A stretch of DNA of 64,000 nt from Patiria pectinifera (lineage: Eukaryota; Echinodermata; Asteroidea; Valvatida; Asterinidae), in the NCBI GenBank assembly GCA_029964075.1, contig CM057130.1, forward strand, positions 2,418,001-2,482,000, in the 5' to 3' direction. This document shows, in pieces, positions 50,486 to 64,000 of this stretch (the stretch's first letter is position 1; every line of letters begins with the position of its first letter). The notes below the pieces were generated by a model. It was not told the origin of the DNA. It searched no databases and saw only the letters and a program-made list of their open reading frames with translations. Both the position numbers and the translations under genes were made by a program.

Positions 50486-53400
50486 GTGAATGCTCCTTTG
50501 GACACAAACGGTATCAGCAAAAGAGTTGAGATGAATCCATCTGCCATCTGGGGGGGGGGGGTGGGGAAGGGCCGCCCCCTCTTTTTTTCCAAAAATCCCA
50601 AACCAGAACTACTTGGTTTTTTGGCCTCACCAACATTTTTCAAGTGTAATTTTATGGAAGTAATTTAAGCGATATATGTCAACAATGTGTTGCGACTGTT
50701 TTGTCTCAATGTGTTGTGAGCTTGAGAGTCAATTGTTTTGATGAATTCTGTCACATGAGATCCTCATAATTGTGCCCTCACTGTCACAAATAATGTAATT
50801 TGGCCTTCTCAGCTGAAGGATGTAGAGCCACAGATGTCCTGCTTCACCTGAAAAAATGGAACAGAATTAAAATAAACATTTGTGACAGTGAGTGCAATAA
50901 AAGAAGTCCATGAATAATGGGAGGAGTTACACCTCTTCACCTCAAGACAATAGTTAAATTTTTGGGGAGCGAGCTGATACTTATTATCACCGTTTAGAGT
51001 GGACTAGTTGTACTTGTTTGCAGGTGGATTCTGTACGAATGGGAATGCCAGTGGGCCATGTTGTTGGTAAGGTACCATAGTATATGACGGACTGCAGCTG
51101 CATTGCGCCATCACTGAACTGGACATTTGTTGTGTTTTTTATTGAATGGAAAATCAATATTTAAAGATCAAATTTTAAAACACCGACAATTTTGAATAGC
51201 CCCTAAGCCAACCACTCAGTGCCGATAAATATAATATTCCATCAATAAATCCAATTGGAAATGGTTGTAAGAATTTGTCAACGGAATATTTGTTAAGTGT
51301 GTTTATTGAGTTGGGAAAAAATTATAAGAAGTAAGGGACGACAGGATAAAAGTCCGGTGGGGACACAGCTTATGTTCGCATTGCATGATCAATGTTCATG
51401 TCGAAGGAAAGTGCAGTAGAAATACTAGCGCAGTAATTCAATTAAAATCCTGCAGTACTGGGCCGTGCAGAATGTTTTTAGCTCCAAACCCCAGGTTACT
51501 CGGTGAATAATTGAATTTGTCCCCCTCCCTCCAGATGACGACCGTCCATTTGTTGACACCATGTGGTCCCCATCAGAAGGTCATGTGCGGTGATTTCTCC
51601 CTCGGAGTCCAAGACTCTCCTGGGTCTCAAATCAGTTGTAACATTTGATTCAGTCTGTCGGTCCAATTAGACTTCCATCCCACCTGGGTTTCTGAATGCC
51701 AAAACAAGATGACCCACATTTACAGATGAGGACGATATAAAAAAAAAATCAGACTGACTGATAAGATCAAGGAATGTGAATTTAAAGACAAAATGTGCAA
51801 ATCTTTCGTCTGGCTAATTTGAAATTCAGAGCAGGAGTTGAACAGTCTTGAGCATCCTGAATGCAATACCGTGACCGCCCCGTGCATAGTAATATCAGTA
51901 AGCCCCGTGGCCATGCCCCGTTACTAGCCGAAAAGGAAATTTTCTGCCCCTCTGCACAAAAATGACCTTGTCACATGCATGCCTGAACATCCCTAGCCGT
52001 GTATAATGGCCAATAGTGAAGTGCAATATGAAGGGATGGTAATAGTATGCACACATATTTGTTATGTACCCGTGTATGTATGTACATGTACTTGAAGTTA
52101 GGGTGGGGGGGGGGGGGGCTGTGTCCCCCTTCCCCCAACCCTCGGGGCATGCCAACTGAAGAGATGTTATCAGTGTCACACTAGACGTTGCATTCTAATG
52201 ACAAGATGTGGGAAATGTACATGTACAGTACAGACATAATGTGCATGTTTTTGTGATGTCAATATTTATCACTGCATTAAGAATTTCACTCTGTAATACA
52301 CCCCAGTCATTTTAACAGTACCGGTAAGCATACATTTAGCGCGGTACCAATGACTAGGGTTTAAGAACCGGTACATGTACATGTACATGTATACAGTACA
52401 ACTGCTGCACTAGACCATGGTTATCCAAGCAAGGTTGGATATTTTTTGACAACTTTAATCTTGACGTGCAGTGATGAGGAAGAGTTAGTCATCCACGCTA
52501 CATGTACGTCACATTGTGTCGTGTCTTCAGCCAAGTTGACAAATTATGTAAACATTCATCATGTCGGGGATTGACTTTCACTTTTTGTTTTATTGTGTAT
52601 GAATGCAATATGCATTGCATCGTTTGCTTACCTTGAGCCTACATACCGGTATCTGTATATTTGTTGGCAATCAAATTTTTGCGTTTTGCTTTTTAGTGAT
52701 GTTTAGATTTGCTCATCCTGATATTTGTTCTAGTACAGTACTGTCAATCTTACCATCTCCAGAACTTATTTTGTGTCTGCATGTATCTGTCACTATCTGT
52801 GGTGTTAATTTCATACGCGAGTAATGGCATCCATCAAGCATGCATCAAGATAATATACATGTACATGTACACTACAGATACTCAAATGACCGAAAGTTGG
52901 TTTATAGTAAACACGGTGCACTCAATTTCAGCAGAAAGCTTTCCCCGGATTGCCATTAATATTTCACACACATGTGCCAACAAGGTTCAGTGCCCTTATA
53001 CCATACTGTAGCTGATTCAATTATCCTCAGCAGGCAGGCCTGCACCGACCTGTACCCTGGTCAGGGAAAGGAATCCTACACCAGGTCTAGTGGTAATGAA
53101 TCGCGCCCACACATTTTGCCGGCTATTTTGGGGGGAAACTGGCACGTTCTTTTTGGTTTCTCTGTGGTCAGTTTTGGACTGGTACAGTGTGCCGGAGGGA
53201 GGGCTGAACTACAGCTTGATATACGGATTAATCTGTATGGCTTGGAGGCGCACAGACCGGTACGTGCTGATGAGGAGAAATTGTGGCCACCAAGAATTTC
53301 TGATTGAAAATCACTTTTCCTAAAAATGAAATTCACCAAACCATAAAGCTTAAGGCCAATCGAGGTGTCGGATAATTAAATAAATACCATACATAGAAAT

Positions 53401-55244
53401 TTGAAGTACAATAATTATCAAAAGGAAATAAAGAACCTGTTTCAAGAATGTTTTCTTGATCTGAGCTAAATTTTGTAGAAGTGGGGAAGCAGGATTCTTT
53501 CTGGGAAGAAGTTCCAGTGGTGAGGCAGTACAACAGAAGAAATTTGAGGAATTATTTACTGCATACAATTGATACATGTACATGTAGTCCACACCTTGTA
53601 AGACAAACATCTTACGTATTATGCAATGTGCATTGGAAACAGGAAACAGGAGTCCTCCAAAGTTCTTCCTTGCCTTTAAATTTGCTTTGCACCGACGTTC
53701 CCATGAAGTATTAACTGGCCTTTTTTTATGTACCCGGTATGATTGTACTTGCTTCTGCTTATAAAATGCTAAAGTGCTTTTGCTTTTGCTTTTGCTGTTG
53801 CTTTTTTGTCTTCGTCATCATCTTCGTCCTCGTCTTAGTTTCCTTCTTCTTGTTTTGAGGCTTTGCATGGTGGAGAGTAAAGTATCAAATTTGTACAAAT
53901 GTATGCAGAGCATCATAGATATGTAATACTTAAATCATAAACTCTTTTCATATCTGATCATTTAAATTGTGTATAACATGTACTTTATAGTTCACATGAA
54001 CTTTCCATTAATCTAAGTCTGAGACACAGATTATACAAATTGGATTACAATGTATACATGTACCGGTACATTTGTAATGGTTACAGGGTAGTTGCATGAT
54101 AATCCTTTTGATCATGTACATGTTTGTAGTTTGTTCGTATACACATACATGTACATTTACTTCATATTTGTTCCTCCACATGTGTAAAACAAAAATCAAT
54201 CAATATTTTTCTATGAAGCACCTGAAATCTATTTAAATCCCACCTGCAATTTTGATATACCATACGTTCATGTACATGTACATGTACAGTACATGTACCC
54301 GGTATGCACCGGTACAGTGTACACTATTGCAGTAAATACTGTTCATCTCCTTTGAGTTTCTTTATTCACATTAAAACACAGTTTTCGCACCTCAGTTTTT
54401 GATGAATCAGTCAGGTCTGTGTACCCACAGCCCTCCTGAGCATCTCCTGTGTCTGAGGAATCTGTGTCTTTGCTCTTCCCTCTGATCAGCCTCACGGTGA
54501 TGATGCATCTCATGAGGCTAATCTGCCTTCCCTTCCTGTGCCGATGCATCACCCCTATCCTCATCTCTAGTCCATCCTCCCAGCATCCATTCAGCTGAGA
54601 GACTTGACCGATTAGCTTTGAGTCATCCTGTCCGTGCCTGCATAGATCTGTCGCTGGAGCTCATTTGCTGAATGGAATCGGCTTTCTCGTCACTGGCAGG
54701 GCAGTGGATCTTTTGGCAAACTGATTCAAAGGCTTTCTTTTTATTTTATTTATTTTTTTTTTTTGGAGGAGGGGGGGATGTGGAAATAAGAGACATTGTG
54801 GCTTGCTGATTGCGCTGATATGCATCAATTCTAACCCCTAACCGCTGCAGGGTTTTGTGTAGACACTCATTGAATCTAACAAAATCCAACAAAGAGCTTA
54901 CTGAATCTGGACGGTGTCAGCCGGAATAAAATTCTTCATATCAACATAACCCAACATGTTTTATACCCACTGTACAGAAATGTACACGTACATGTATGTA
55001 AGATACAGGTGTTCACAGAATGACACATTTTTATTCACAGAGTGGACATGCGCACTTCCTGACAACAAATTTAGAAAAACACATCAAATAATAATGTGTA
55101 TTTTATAAAGTGCATAGTGTCCACCATTATTGGTGCTGAAGGCGCTACATCGTTATTACCCCTAAGAGGATTGACCTTTAATTTTGTTTGGTGTGAGCTG
55201 TATTAAAGCCTAAATGTCTACCAGTTGGAGGGGAATTACTACTC

Positions 55245-55470
55245 TAGTCCTTTTCACACTGTCCAAAATCTCTGGGTTGGAACCGGTTCCAACCCCGAGA
55301 TTTTTTTCAACCCTTTTCCCACTTCTAAAATTTCAACCCGGTTCCGACCCGGGTAGCATGCTCTAGCTGGATCGAAATCAACCCTGGGAGGGACCAGGGT
55401 TGAAAATCTCAACCCGGATCGAAATTGCATTTTTCGGCCTGAACGGTGTCGAAAATGATAGTGTGAACCG
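55245..55470. repeat. Probable MITE-like repeat with AACCCGG motifs
   Basis: It runs from TTTTCACACTGTCC to GATAGTGTGAACCGC (outer ends roughly inverted) and contains several AACC(C)GG(T)TCC and CAACCC phrases. The segment 59690-59910 has a similar layout (TCCAAAATCTCC, later GGGTAGAAAATC-type phrases). Confidence 0.45.
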
Positions 55471-55950
55471 CCCCTCTGCTGTATGAGTCTAAGACTGAGT
55501 CCTTGGAGACTTAGACAGACATCTGCAAAAATTGGGTCTTGACACCAATCTCAAGATCAAGACCAGTCTGGAGTACTGTAACACTGCCCTGATATGCTAC
55601 ATTCACCACTAGAATTGATTGGTCATTACCTTCACTGATGCCTCACAGTCTGCCCAGATGGATGCCTTCTATCACATTTTCCCCCAACCGCTCAGATTGT
55701 TATTTTGTTTGCCTGCCACAGGGAGTTGGGGACAGCTGGGTGATACACGATGAATGGGACAATTTACCATAACAATATCAAGGTCAGGTTGAATTGCATC
55801 TGGAGCAGCATGAAAATGTGAGGAGTCAGCATCACCAATAAAGTCCTATTAATTTTGTTGTTTATCAAACGATTGCAGATGGTTACTGGGCTTATTTTAC
55901 TCTATTGTGTAGTTGCTAATTCTCTGAACTACATACAAACTTGTACACAC

Positions 55951-56002
55951 CATGTACATGTACATGTACAGTACATACATGTACATGTACAGCACATGTA
56001 CA
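55951..56002. repeat. ACATGTAC microsatellite
   Basis: An interrupted run of GTACAT units, the longest cluster in the window. Confidence 0.9.
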
Positions 56003-56169
56003 GGTATACAATGCACTGTGTGTCTGTATTGGGACAACGTTCCTTTCGTACCGTCTCACGACTACATGTACATGTACATACTGTAGTCTTTTTTTGAAAA
56101 TCAGGTTTTTATGCCTGTAAACCATACCCTTTTATCTCAATTATTAAACAAATGGTTTGACCCTATTTG

Positions 56170-56385
56170 TGTATTGATACTTTCCTTGCCTTCCACTGCT
56201 GTGACCCGGGTTCGAATCCCGCCAGGGCCAACATGTGGATTGGGTTTTCAGTCCCTGCCTGAGTCCGTGGGTTTCCCCTAGCAGATCATAAACTGGGTAA
56301 TTTCCTTCCACCTCTTGTACCAAGTCTTATCCATTCTTTTTCAGGCGCTTGCACTGTATGATGTTGTCGAAATAAATAAATAGGC
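56170..56385 (+). mobile_element. tRNA-derived SINE
   Basis: It contains a perfect pol III box B, GGTTCGAATCC (56209-56219), followed by a non-tRNA body with GTGGGTTTCCCC and an AAATAAATAAATA tail. The 5' part does not fold as a tRNA, so it is not a tRNA gene. Confidence 0.65.
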
Positions 56386-56392
56386 CTATTAA

Positions 56393-56764
56393 GGCCAAAA
56401 AAAAAAAGTCTCCGGTGTCTGGTATGGAGCTTACCCAAAAAGTGGTGCGGCGACGCGGCTTTTTTTTTTTTTTTTTACCTGATTTTTTTGCTTCAAATGT
56501 TGGCTGATGACTGCAAATGGTGCCCGACTAAACTTAGTGCAAATATATGGGAGTCCAGAGAGGCCACATGAAGCTTATTCTCGACCATTACCCAATCTAA
56601 AAACACGTTAAAATTGTGCAGCAGCAGGATTCCAGTCAAACCAGTGAGTTTGGCGGTTTTGAGACATCATCTTTTATTGAAAAAAAAACTTTTTCATTTT
56701 GCCGACGCGCATGGCTATGGCGACGCGCGCGCATACCAGAAACCGGAGACTTTTTGTTTTGGCC
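56393..56764. mobile_element. Harbinger-like MITE, copy 2 (372 bp)
   Basis: The ends GGCCAAAA and TTTTGGCC are inverted, and TAA flanks both sides (56390-56392 and 56765-56767), the 3-bp duplication typical of PIF/Harbinger. Full-length match to 41937-42301. It is inserted just behind the SINE tail. Confidence 0.8.
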
Positions 56765-59700
56765 TAAAGTAAAATTAATAAAAAAATGGGCCTACTGTAC
56801 TGTGCTTGATACACTTTTTATTGAACAAGGTTTCTGTATAAAGGACCCCCCCCCCATGTATATTTCCTGAATAACATCAAGATTACAAATGGAATTGAAG
56901 CGGGACTGCCATTAATCATGCAGGTAGTCTTTAATGTCAAGTCCATTCCCTCGGTGGTGATTCTCTGTGTGCTGTCAGTGGCATTCAGGGCATTATAGTC
57001 GTCCTGTGCTAACCTCAGGTAACCTCTTCCTCTAAACCGGAGACTGAGACACTGCAGTGCACAATGTGGTTATTATTGCATCCAGCCCCCAAATGCATTT
57101 GCCATGAGTGCTGCAAACTGATTTCCCAGCGGCTTTCAGCATCTGGTTGAATTGGTTTCAATTGCAAGTGGTTCTTCTTTGTCTTGCCCATGAGATCTTC
57201 ATTTTGAAATCTCAGTTGATGTTTGTTGAGTTAAAAATAGGATGATTGAATGGTTTCGAATTTCCGCTATACATGTAGTTCTTGCATGTACAGACATGTG
57301 TTCACATCACATGCCCGTCTAAATATTCACTTGTCTTTGCACTGACAGTCATATTGATCAATTTCTACCTGCTTTCTCGTCTTCAATCCCCAACAGAGCT
57401 CCTTGTTTTGAACCTGGCTGTCCATTACACTGGTTAAAGTCCCCTAGGCCCTCGGACTCAGGTCTTAGCTTGTAATTGCACCACTTTAGTGCAAGCTCAC
57501 CCCCACTGGCTGCGTTCTCACCGGTCACTGATCTGTATATCCATTTTTGGTCAGCTGTTCCAGCAAAACGTTTTGTTGTTGTTTTTGTTTTGTAGTGCTG
57601 TGATGCAACGGTCACAAGATAGATGTACATTTACGTGTAACATGTACATGTACTAGATTGTCTTAATTAATGCCATGTTTTACTATGGCATTGCATTTCT
57701 AGACTATAGACATGACCTCAACACACATACATGTGAGAACGGCAATTACATTGTAACAGCCTCTTGCTTTTGATCATTGGTTGTTCTGCGCCGTGACAAA
57801 TTTTCATACCTGAAGATCTTATTGGTCGACCTTGCAAACACAGGCAGAACGGAGACGTACCGGTAGGCAATACACATTGACACATCTTTTTTTCGATATT
57901 TACATTCGGTTGACCCCTATGTCAATAGGTGAACCTGACAATCAACACACAGACCGGCAGTTACCAACTATATTTTTCAAAAAAACTAGAAAGCGCACTC
58001 GCTATAAGCGAATGTGCTGGCATGGATGTGCGGCCGCAATTTCTTAAGTGGGCAACTTTTCTTTCTTAATATTTATTGTTATTGTTATTACTATTCTGGT
58101 TTATTTTTAAAAAAAAACCACCAAGTCGGCAGCCACTATAATGTGTCTGATGAGACCGGCTTACAATATTATAACATTATTGATAGCTCTTTGTACGCTT
58201 ACATGTACAATACATGTGCAAGCGCATAAGTTTGTATAGCTCCATGGTAAGATCAAGCACTTTGCCCATTGTGTTGACCAGTACACATGTTAAACTAAGT
58301 AAGTTCTCTTTTTTAAAGAGACAACTTACAACACATGTAGAAAATATACTTGTATACCGAGACAACTTACAACACATGTAGAAAATATACTATACTGGTA
58401 CATGTGTCCACACCCCTAAGACATACAGTAGATATGGTGTTGCCATAGTAATTTGTGTGACAGGTAGGTATTAACCTGATAGTGATCTCAAATAGATTGC
58501 TTTTCTCTGTCAACAGATGCCCATCAGCTGCACTTGATGATCTATGGATTGATATGATGACACTCAGACTCTGCTTTAGGCTCTAGGCAGTTAGAGCTAA
58601 AATTTATCATGATAATATCGGACTTTTTTTTTAATGCACAGTTGTCAGTTGCTTTAGCCATGCTTTCATCTTTGTGTACATGTTTGTACCATAACCAAAT
58701 AGGGTTAAGACAAAATCCATTGAAAAAAAGTTGGAAAAATTGCATTTTGTTAACACAACTGCGTTACAGAATAATATATACCGTACATGTACATGTATAC
58801 AATACAGTACATTTTACAACTTGCCTACAAGTCTACAGTACAGCATGTGTTCAGGAGGTGTGCAACTTTTGATATTAAAGAGTTAGATAATTTTCTGGAG
58901 AGTGTTTCTTTCTCGGAAGTTATGTCTTGAAATAGTTTTGTGAAGCAGAATTTCAAATCTCCACATGTTCAATGTAAAAACTGTTGATACCTCAAGATGT
59001 TCATATGAAATAACTTCTTGTCTTCTCAAAAAAACTTTGTCTAAGTTTCTTGGGAGTGTTGCAATGTGGAATGGGATTCACAATCCAGTATTTCACCGAG
59101 CGTTTGCCCCAAGCATTTGCCCTACTTTTCAACTTTACGGTTCATTGCTTGCTGATGTTGTCCGGCAATAAATCATCCATGCTTCATTGTACATGTATGC
59201 ACGTGTTACCACACACAAAGCATTCATCAGAACAGAACCCTTGCCAATCAAAAGTTCAAAACCATTATAAAAAGTGTGCACATCTTCCCCCCCCCCCCCC
59301 CGAAAACAAGTATTAAAGTAGAAACTACCAAGTCCTTGAAAGACCTTGTGAGAAAGGCATTGATAAAGTACATGTACCGGTATCTGGCAAGCAACCTTTT
59401 CCCATGGTACATGTACATGTACATGTACCGTACAGTACCCGGCACATACGTTTACACGTGCACACAAACGTGTGTTCGCTGTCGATCGTGGACGTCCTAT
59501 TGTCCCTCTTTTGTTTGTACTCTAACTTTGTAGGAAGACTCCCATAGGTTTTGTGCACGACCCCAATCGCGGATGTATGCTGAGAATCGTGGACGATATT
59601 GTTCTCTTTGGTTCTCCGGTATTTTTCGTCCACGGTTTGAAAAATGAACACGTACACATGTACATGTACTGGTATGTAAACTCTAAAGGGTTCTTACGCT

Positions 59701-62700
59701 ATCCAAAATCTCCATGATGGACCTTGCATGGTCCAACACGGAGATTTTGAGAATCCCTTTTGTTGAGAATCCAAAAGGGCTCCTGCATGTTTGCAGCACT
59801 CTACACGGGGAAAATCCAACTCCGGTAGGGACTAGCATTATGAGGCTCTACCCAGGTAGAAAATCTAAAATGGAACCCCTTGCTTACCCGTTTTCCATGG
59901 GATAGGGAAGATATTACTTAACCTTCAAAATGTCCTTTTAAACTAATATTTGTACGTCCAACAACAGCTCAAAATTTTGGATAATGGTAAATCCCAAGTA
60001 AAGCCACTGTGATTGGCAAATCCAGGAGCCAGGAAACGTCCTGCACAGTACATGTACATGTGTTAATTCTTTTGCACTTCTGCGGATCTTGAGGATCCAT
60101 CACACTGCATAGGATTTAGGAGACACGGGCAATCCAAGTGCACATCCACAGCAAAAAGTAATTTGTGATTTAGGCCTCAACTGGGAAAGGAAAATCGCCT
60201 TACTTTGGCAGACTTTGAGGTTGGGGGGGGGGTGAAGGCATGAATCTGTCCACCTCAATCAGTCAATCAATCAATGACGGCTTAGTTTGGTGAAATTGCC
60301 TCCGAAGCTTTTTTGAGGGGGAGGGGAGGGGGTGGAGGGTCTGAAAGGGATTTGGTGTTCATTCACACACTCAAGGCACAATTTGGCTGTAGTTTGGTTG
60401 TCCTCTTGTCATGAGATTACATTTAGGCTCGACTTGCCTTATTGGTCCAGTTTTGTCCCCTCGAGGAGTTTGGCAGGCTTCAGGATAGTGTTTCTGGGGA
60501 AAGTGAAGTTAGGTACTCCCTGAAAGAGGAAAGAAGGTATGAAAAAAAACTGGATGTATTAGATCAATGGGAAAATTGAGTCTAATAAGATTAAAGATAA
60601 ATCGAGTCTCAATATTGTGTACCATCTCAGTTTACAATGTAAGTGCTTCGAGTCTGGAATAAGTTTTACGCTGAAACTGTCAAAACTAAATTGCAACATA
60701 TGAAACTGTTTCTGATTGTATTGACTGCTTCGAGTGGTATTAGTAAAACTAGGTGATTCAATCCTTGGAGCATTCTATTTCATACATGTACATGTACACT
60801 GTTCATCGATACTACTTTGTGTTAGACTGTGTATCCCTGAAATTGGAATATTGGACTACAGTTTTGTACTTTGGTTCAGTTAACACAGAAACATTTTGAC
60901 CATGGACTGGGGAATAGAAACATATGCACATTGGTGAAGCCAAAAACTCAAGTCTGTAGTGTTGCATACCGTACATTTAAGGTAAAAAAAAATGATTCTG
61001 ATTCCAGTTACCCGACTTACATGTACCCTATTTTTTCCGCTCCGACCTTTTAGTTTTTATTAGCAAGTTAAAAAAAAAAAAAATTTGGCTTGAAAAAAAA
61101 AGAAAGAAATTTACATTCTGTTTACGAAATGCCTCTTAACAACCTTTTTACCTCAAAATGCTTGCAACGTTCCTGCTGTCCACATTTATTTGTTTGCCTA
61201 CTTACATTAGCTATTTTTGGAAAGAAACCACCATTGTTTATAAGTTCATCCCATCGCGATTCGCTACTGTGTTGATGAAAACGCGTGCCTAAGTAATGCA
61301 TGCTTGCAATGTAATGTACCGTAGCAATGCTGTACTGGTTCCTGCCGCATCGCGCACTAAAAGGGCCAAAGAAGGCACGATGGAAAGGCGGCAACCATCT
61401 TGTTCTGTCTCCTGTCAGAATAATGAAGTTTGTACATTTTTTAGCCTTTTTAAAATTAAAGAAACTTATGAAATTACAAGAATAACGTGAATTCAACTGT
61501 CATCTTTAATGCACATTCCAATGCGCAAGGTAAAGGAACACTCGAGTTCAGAATTCATATATGCCCAAAAGCTCACTTTAAATGTGCGGTCCCTCTCATC
61601 CAAAACACCCAGACTGGCCTTTGAGTCAAAGGTGCACTGTGAACGATCTGAAGTGTTCGGAAATTCCCAGCACGCAGAGAGTAGGCAAATTGGCGGTGCG
61701 CATCCTGTATATTCCAGGAGGCAGCAGCATTACCTTGCTTCAGCCCTCCAACTCTGCCGGGACAGAGAACCTTCTCCAATTTAGGTCAGAGATGGAAAAG
61801 AGGGAAAAAAGAGAGCGAGACAGAGAAAGGCCGCTTGATTGTGGCAAGGCTTGTGACCTGGGGAACGTCGATATGGTGAAACTTGAGCACTCAACGAAAC
61901 TGCAGAATGAAAAGGCAAGGAGCCGGCGATGAAAGAAGAAAGAGGGGGGGGGGGGAAGCAGAAGCGGTCTCCATGGGTGGTTATTTGCTCCCCTCGGATG
62001 ATTTCCGATAATAAAATCCAACGCACCTGCCCATGCTAAACTATCCTCATTTCCAAGTGGAGCTGTTTATAGGTTCTGTACACTGATCACGTACGTACAT
62101 GTACATGGTCGCCTGGTGTTCTTACAATGTACACGTACGGTGTGGTGGCATTGATTGGTTTTTGGAGGAAACATTTTATTGATCTGGTTTACATTTTATG
62201 TGTATCACCTTCTGCAGATAGGCACATGTTCATGTGTACATGAACACCTACATGTACATACTGCTGTCCTTATGTGAGTTGACATTCAAGTTTGACATGT
62301 ACCGATACCATACAGTGTGTCCTGTGAGTTCATACCATTTAGGGATAGCTTCACGAATGTTCACGAATATCAGGCCGACGCTAAGAGCAAACCATTTCGC
62401 GAACTTCGCGGAGCTACTCATCCATGCGTGGTCAAGTTACGTAATGAGGTAGTCGCGAAATTTGCGCCTTTGTTATGGTAATGTTCGTACTGAATAATTC
62501 ACAGCACTTGGACGTCTTATTATAATAACGCGAAGTCAGCGAACATGCGTGCCCAGAATAAATTGAGGTAGCTGAAAATCACACTTGTAATGTATTGATA
62601 TTATTCCTCCAAACTGTACCGGTACCGGTACATGTAATTGCACATGTTAAAAAAAAGTGGTGTACGGTACAGAATACAATGCATTTTCGCTCGTCATATT

Positions 62701-64000
62701 TGCATTAATTTAAAAAAAAGAACACTGCTCAATACATGCATGTAGATCTACATTGTACATGTAAACATTTTGCACATCAGCAACTCATAAACATGTACAT
62801 TGTAGATGTGAACCACTACCGTTACAGGTATATTCATCATGTGTGTACCGGTATGCATGTATTGCAGATGCATGCAGGCCCCCTTGCTTTCCTGTCTGCT
62901 TTGACCATACTCTGATATGCACCCTTGTTCTTAGCCTCTCTAGCTACATGTAGAGCGGGTCTGCTCTTCATTTCACACTGATTTTGATGAGCTGTATGAT
63001 ATTAATGCAAGGCTCAAGTCTGCTGTATCCACAAGTATATATTCCTAGTACTGAGTCCTAGTGTTTGTTGGGGGAAAAAACCCACTCCAGGTACCGGTAC
63101 TAGAGCTGCTCTGGCTTGTTTGCCTTGCTCCTTGTTGTGCAAACAGTATTATACTTCACAAGCAGAAACACACAACGATTGCTTTAGGCTTGCATGAAAA
63201 TTGATAATTATGGACATTCACAAGAAATGAAACGAATCAGCGCTTTCAAATGCGGGGTCGGTACACATTTTCATGTTGATTTCAGGGCTGAGATTTGTCA
63301 GGACTTTTCCTGATTTCAGGAGTTTTTTGTCAGGATTTTCCCTGCTTTGGGGTTTTGGAGAATCCCTTTTGAAATCTGCCATTCTAGAGGTTTATCGTAG
63401 CTTGTATTTGTATCTTTACGGTACGCAATATGTATTCATGTACACCTGTCTTCTTGTACACGCTTTTCAATATGAACACATACTATGTACATGATGTATG
63501 TAGACTTTAATACACATGTACATGATGTGCACAAACATGCATACAGTGTAACCATGCATATCACATGGAGATGCCCATCACATAAATGGATGTTGATCCC
63601 ATGCATGTGCTCAAAATGCATGACCGAGATTTGCATCGTGGGAATGAGCCCCATTACTGTAAGCCATTACGGAGTACGGTGCGAGCAGTAAGGTGTCCGG
63701 TGCTCAGAAGAGGCGACTCCACGAAAATCCTGTTTGCTGGGCACTGCAACATTAAAAGCTTATAGTGCATGCATAATGAATCAGATTAACTTGGTTGGTT
63801 TGGCAGGATTATCCTCTGATGCACACAAATGTAGATCATAAGATGAGTGTAAATTCTGCAAATGTACTCTACTCTTTTCTATTTTGTACTTATTCTATAA
63901 TGTTGTTGAGGCAATCATGTTCTGTACAAAAATACATGTAAAAGCCAAACATGAAGTACATGTACATGTACCAGTACAGGACTACAGGTAAATTTTTTTG

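Larger units (their letters stand above)
47055..64000 (+). other. Presumed intron 1 of the catulin-like gene
   Basis: No confident exon was found. The stretch holds a Mutator-type element, a SINE, a Harbinger-like MITE and many ACATGTAC and CCGGTA palindromes. Open frames such as 49346-49738, 57358-57630 (-) and 61582-61932 resemble nothing I know. Regions 48270-49800, 51000-52350 and 61000-62000 show only AT-rich unique-looking DNA and homopolymers. Confidence 0.5.

Noticed and set aside
56200-56230. A tRNA gene suggested by GGTTCGAATCC
   Set aside because: No acceptor stem, anticodon arm or box A fits; the body and tail are those of a SINE.
61582-61932. A 116-codon frame ending in a Lys/Arg/Glu-rich stretch
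   Set aside because: Low-complexity AGAGA-type DNA explains the charged part, and no domain or splice logic supports it.

Overview
This is animal nuclear DNA. It is AT-rich, its genes are split by long GT/AG introns, and it is packed with small non-autonomous DNA transposons. Expanded secreted C-type lectin (CTLD)/PAN proteins together with palindromic ACATGTAC and GGTCTC repeats suggest a marine invertebrate deuterostome, perhaps an echinoderm or relative. That placement is an inference; nothing here fixes the species.

Region 1 (about 1-25.7 kb) holds three related genes. Lectin A (+, exons between 5519 and 8795) encodes CTLD - CTLD - Thr/Pro-rich mucin-like stalk - PAN-like domain. Lectin B (+, 15713-18978) encodes a hydrophobic leader - CTLD - PAN. 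Lectin C (-, 25669-21562) encodes a hydrophobic leader - CTLD - PAN. Intron phases agree at every junction I checked: leader to CTLD is phase 1, the split inside the CTLD of A and C is phase 0, and CTLD to the next domain is phase 1. A and C are inverted paralogues. Their second CTLD exons are almost identical in DNA except for a 21-bp block beside the WND motif, where 11 bases and 5 residues differ. The first (Met-bearing) exon of each lectin gene was not found.

Region 2 (29.4-43.8 kb, +) is a complete ten-exon tetraspanin of 229 or 230 residues. It has four membrane segments, a GCCGA motif and a CCG motif in a rather short large loop.

Region 3 (46.9-64 kb, +) begins with a 38-residue first coding exon that resembles the alpha-catulin (CTNNAL1) N-terminus. 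The rest looks like its first intron, rich in ACATGTAC and CCGGTA palindromes; one 33-bp candidate second exon lies at 50453.

The mobile DNA is unusually legible. There is a 2.2-kb hAT-type element with an 8-bp target duplication, carrying a SINE whose empty site survives in a second copy 20 kb away. There are two foldback elements starting ATGGGCGTC with 8-9 bp duplications, one of them inserted exactly at the stop codon of lectin C. Others are a 741-bp Mutator-type element and a 58-bp hairpin, each with a perfect 9-bp duplication; a row of three TTAA-flanked elements; a TA-flanked foldback; and a Harbinger-like pair. All exon boundaries were read by eye from splice signals, frame and family knowledge, with no transcript evidence or database search.
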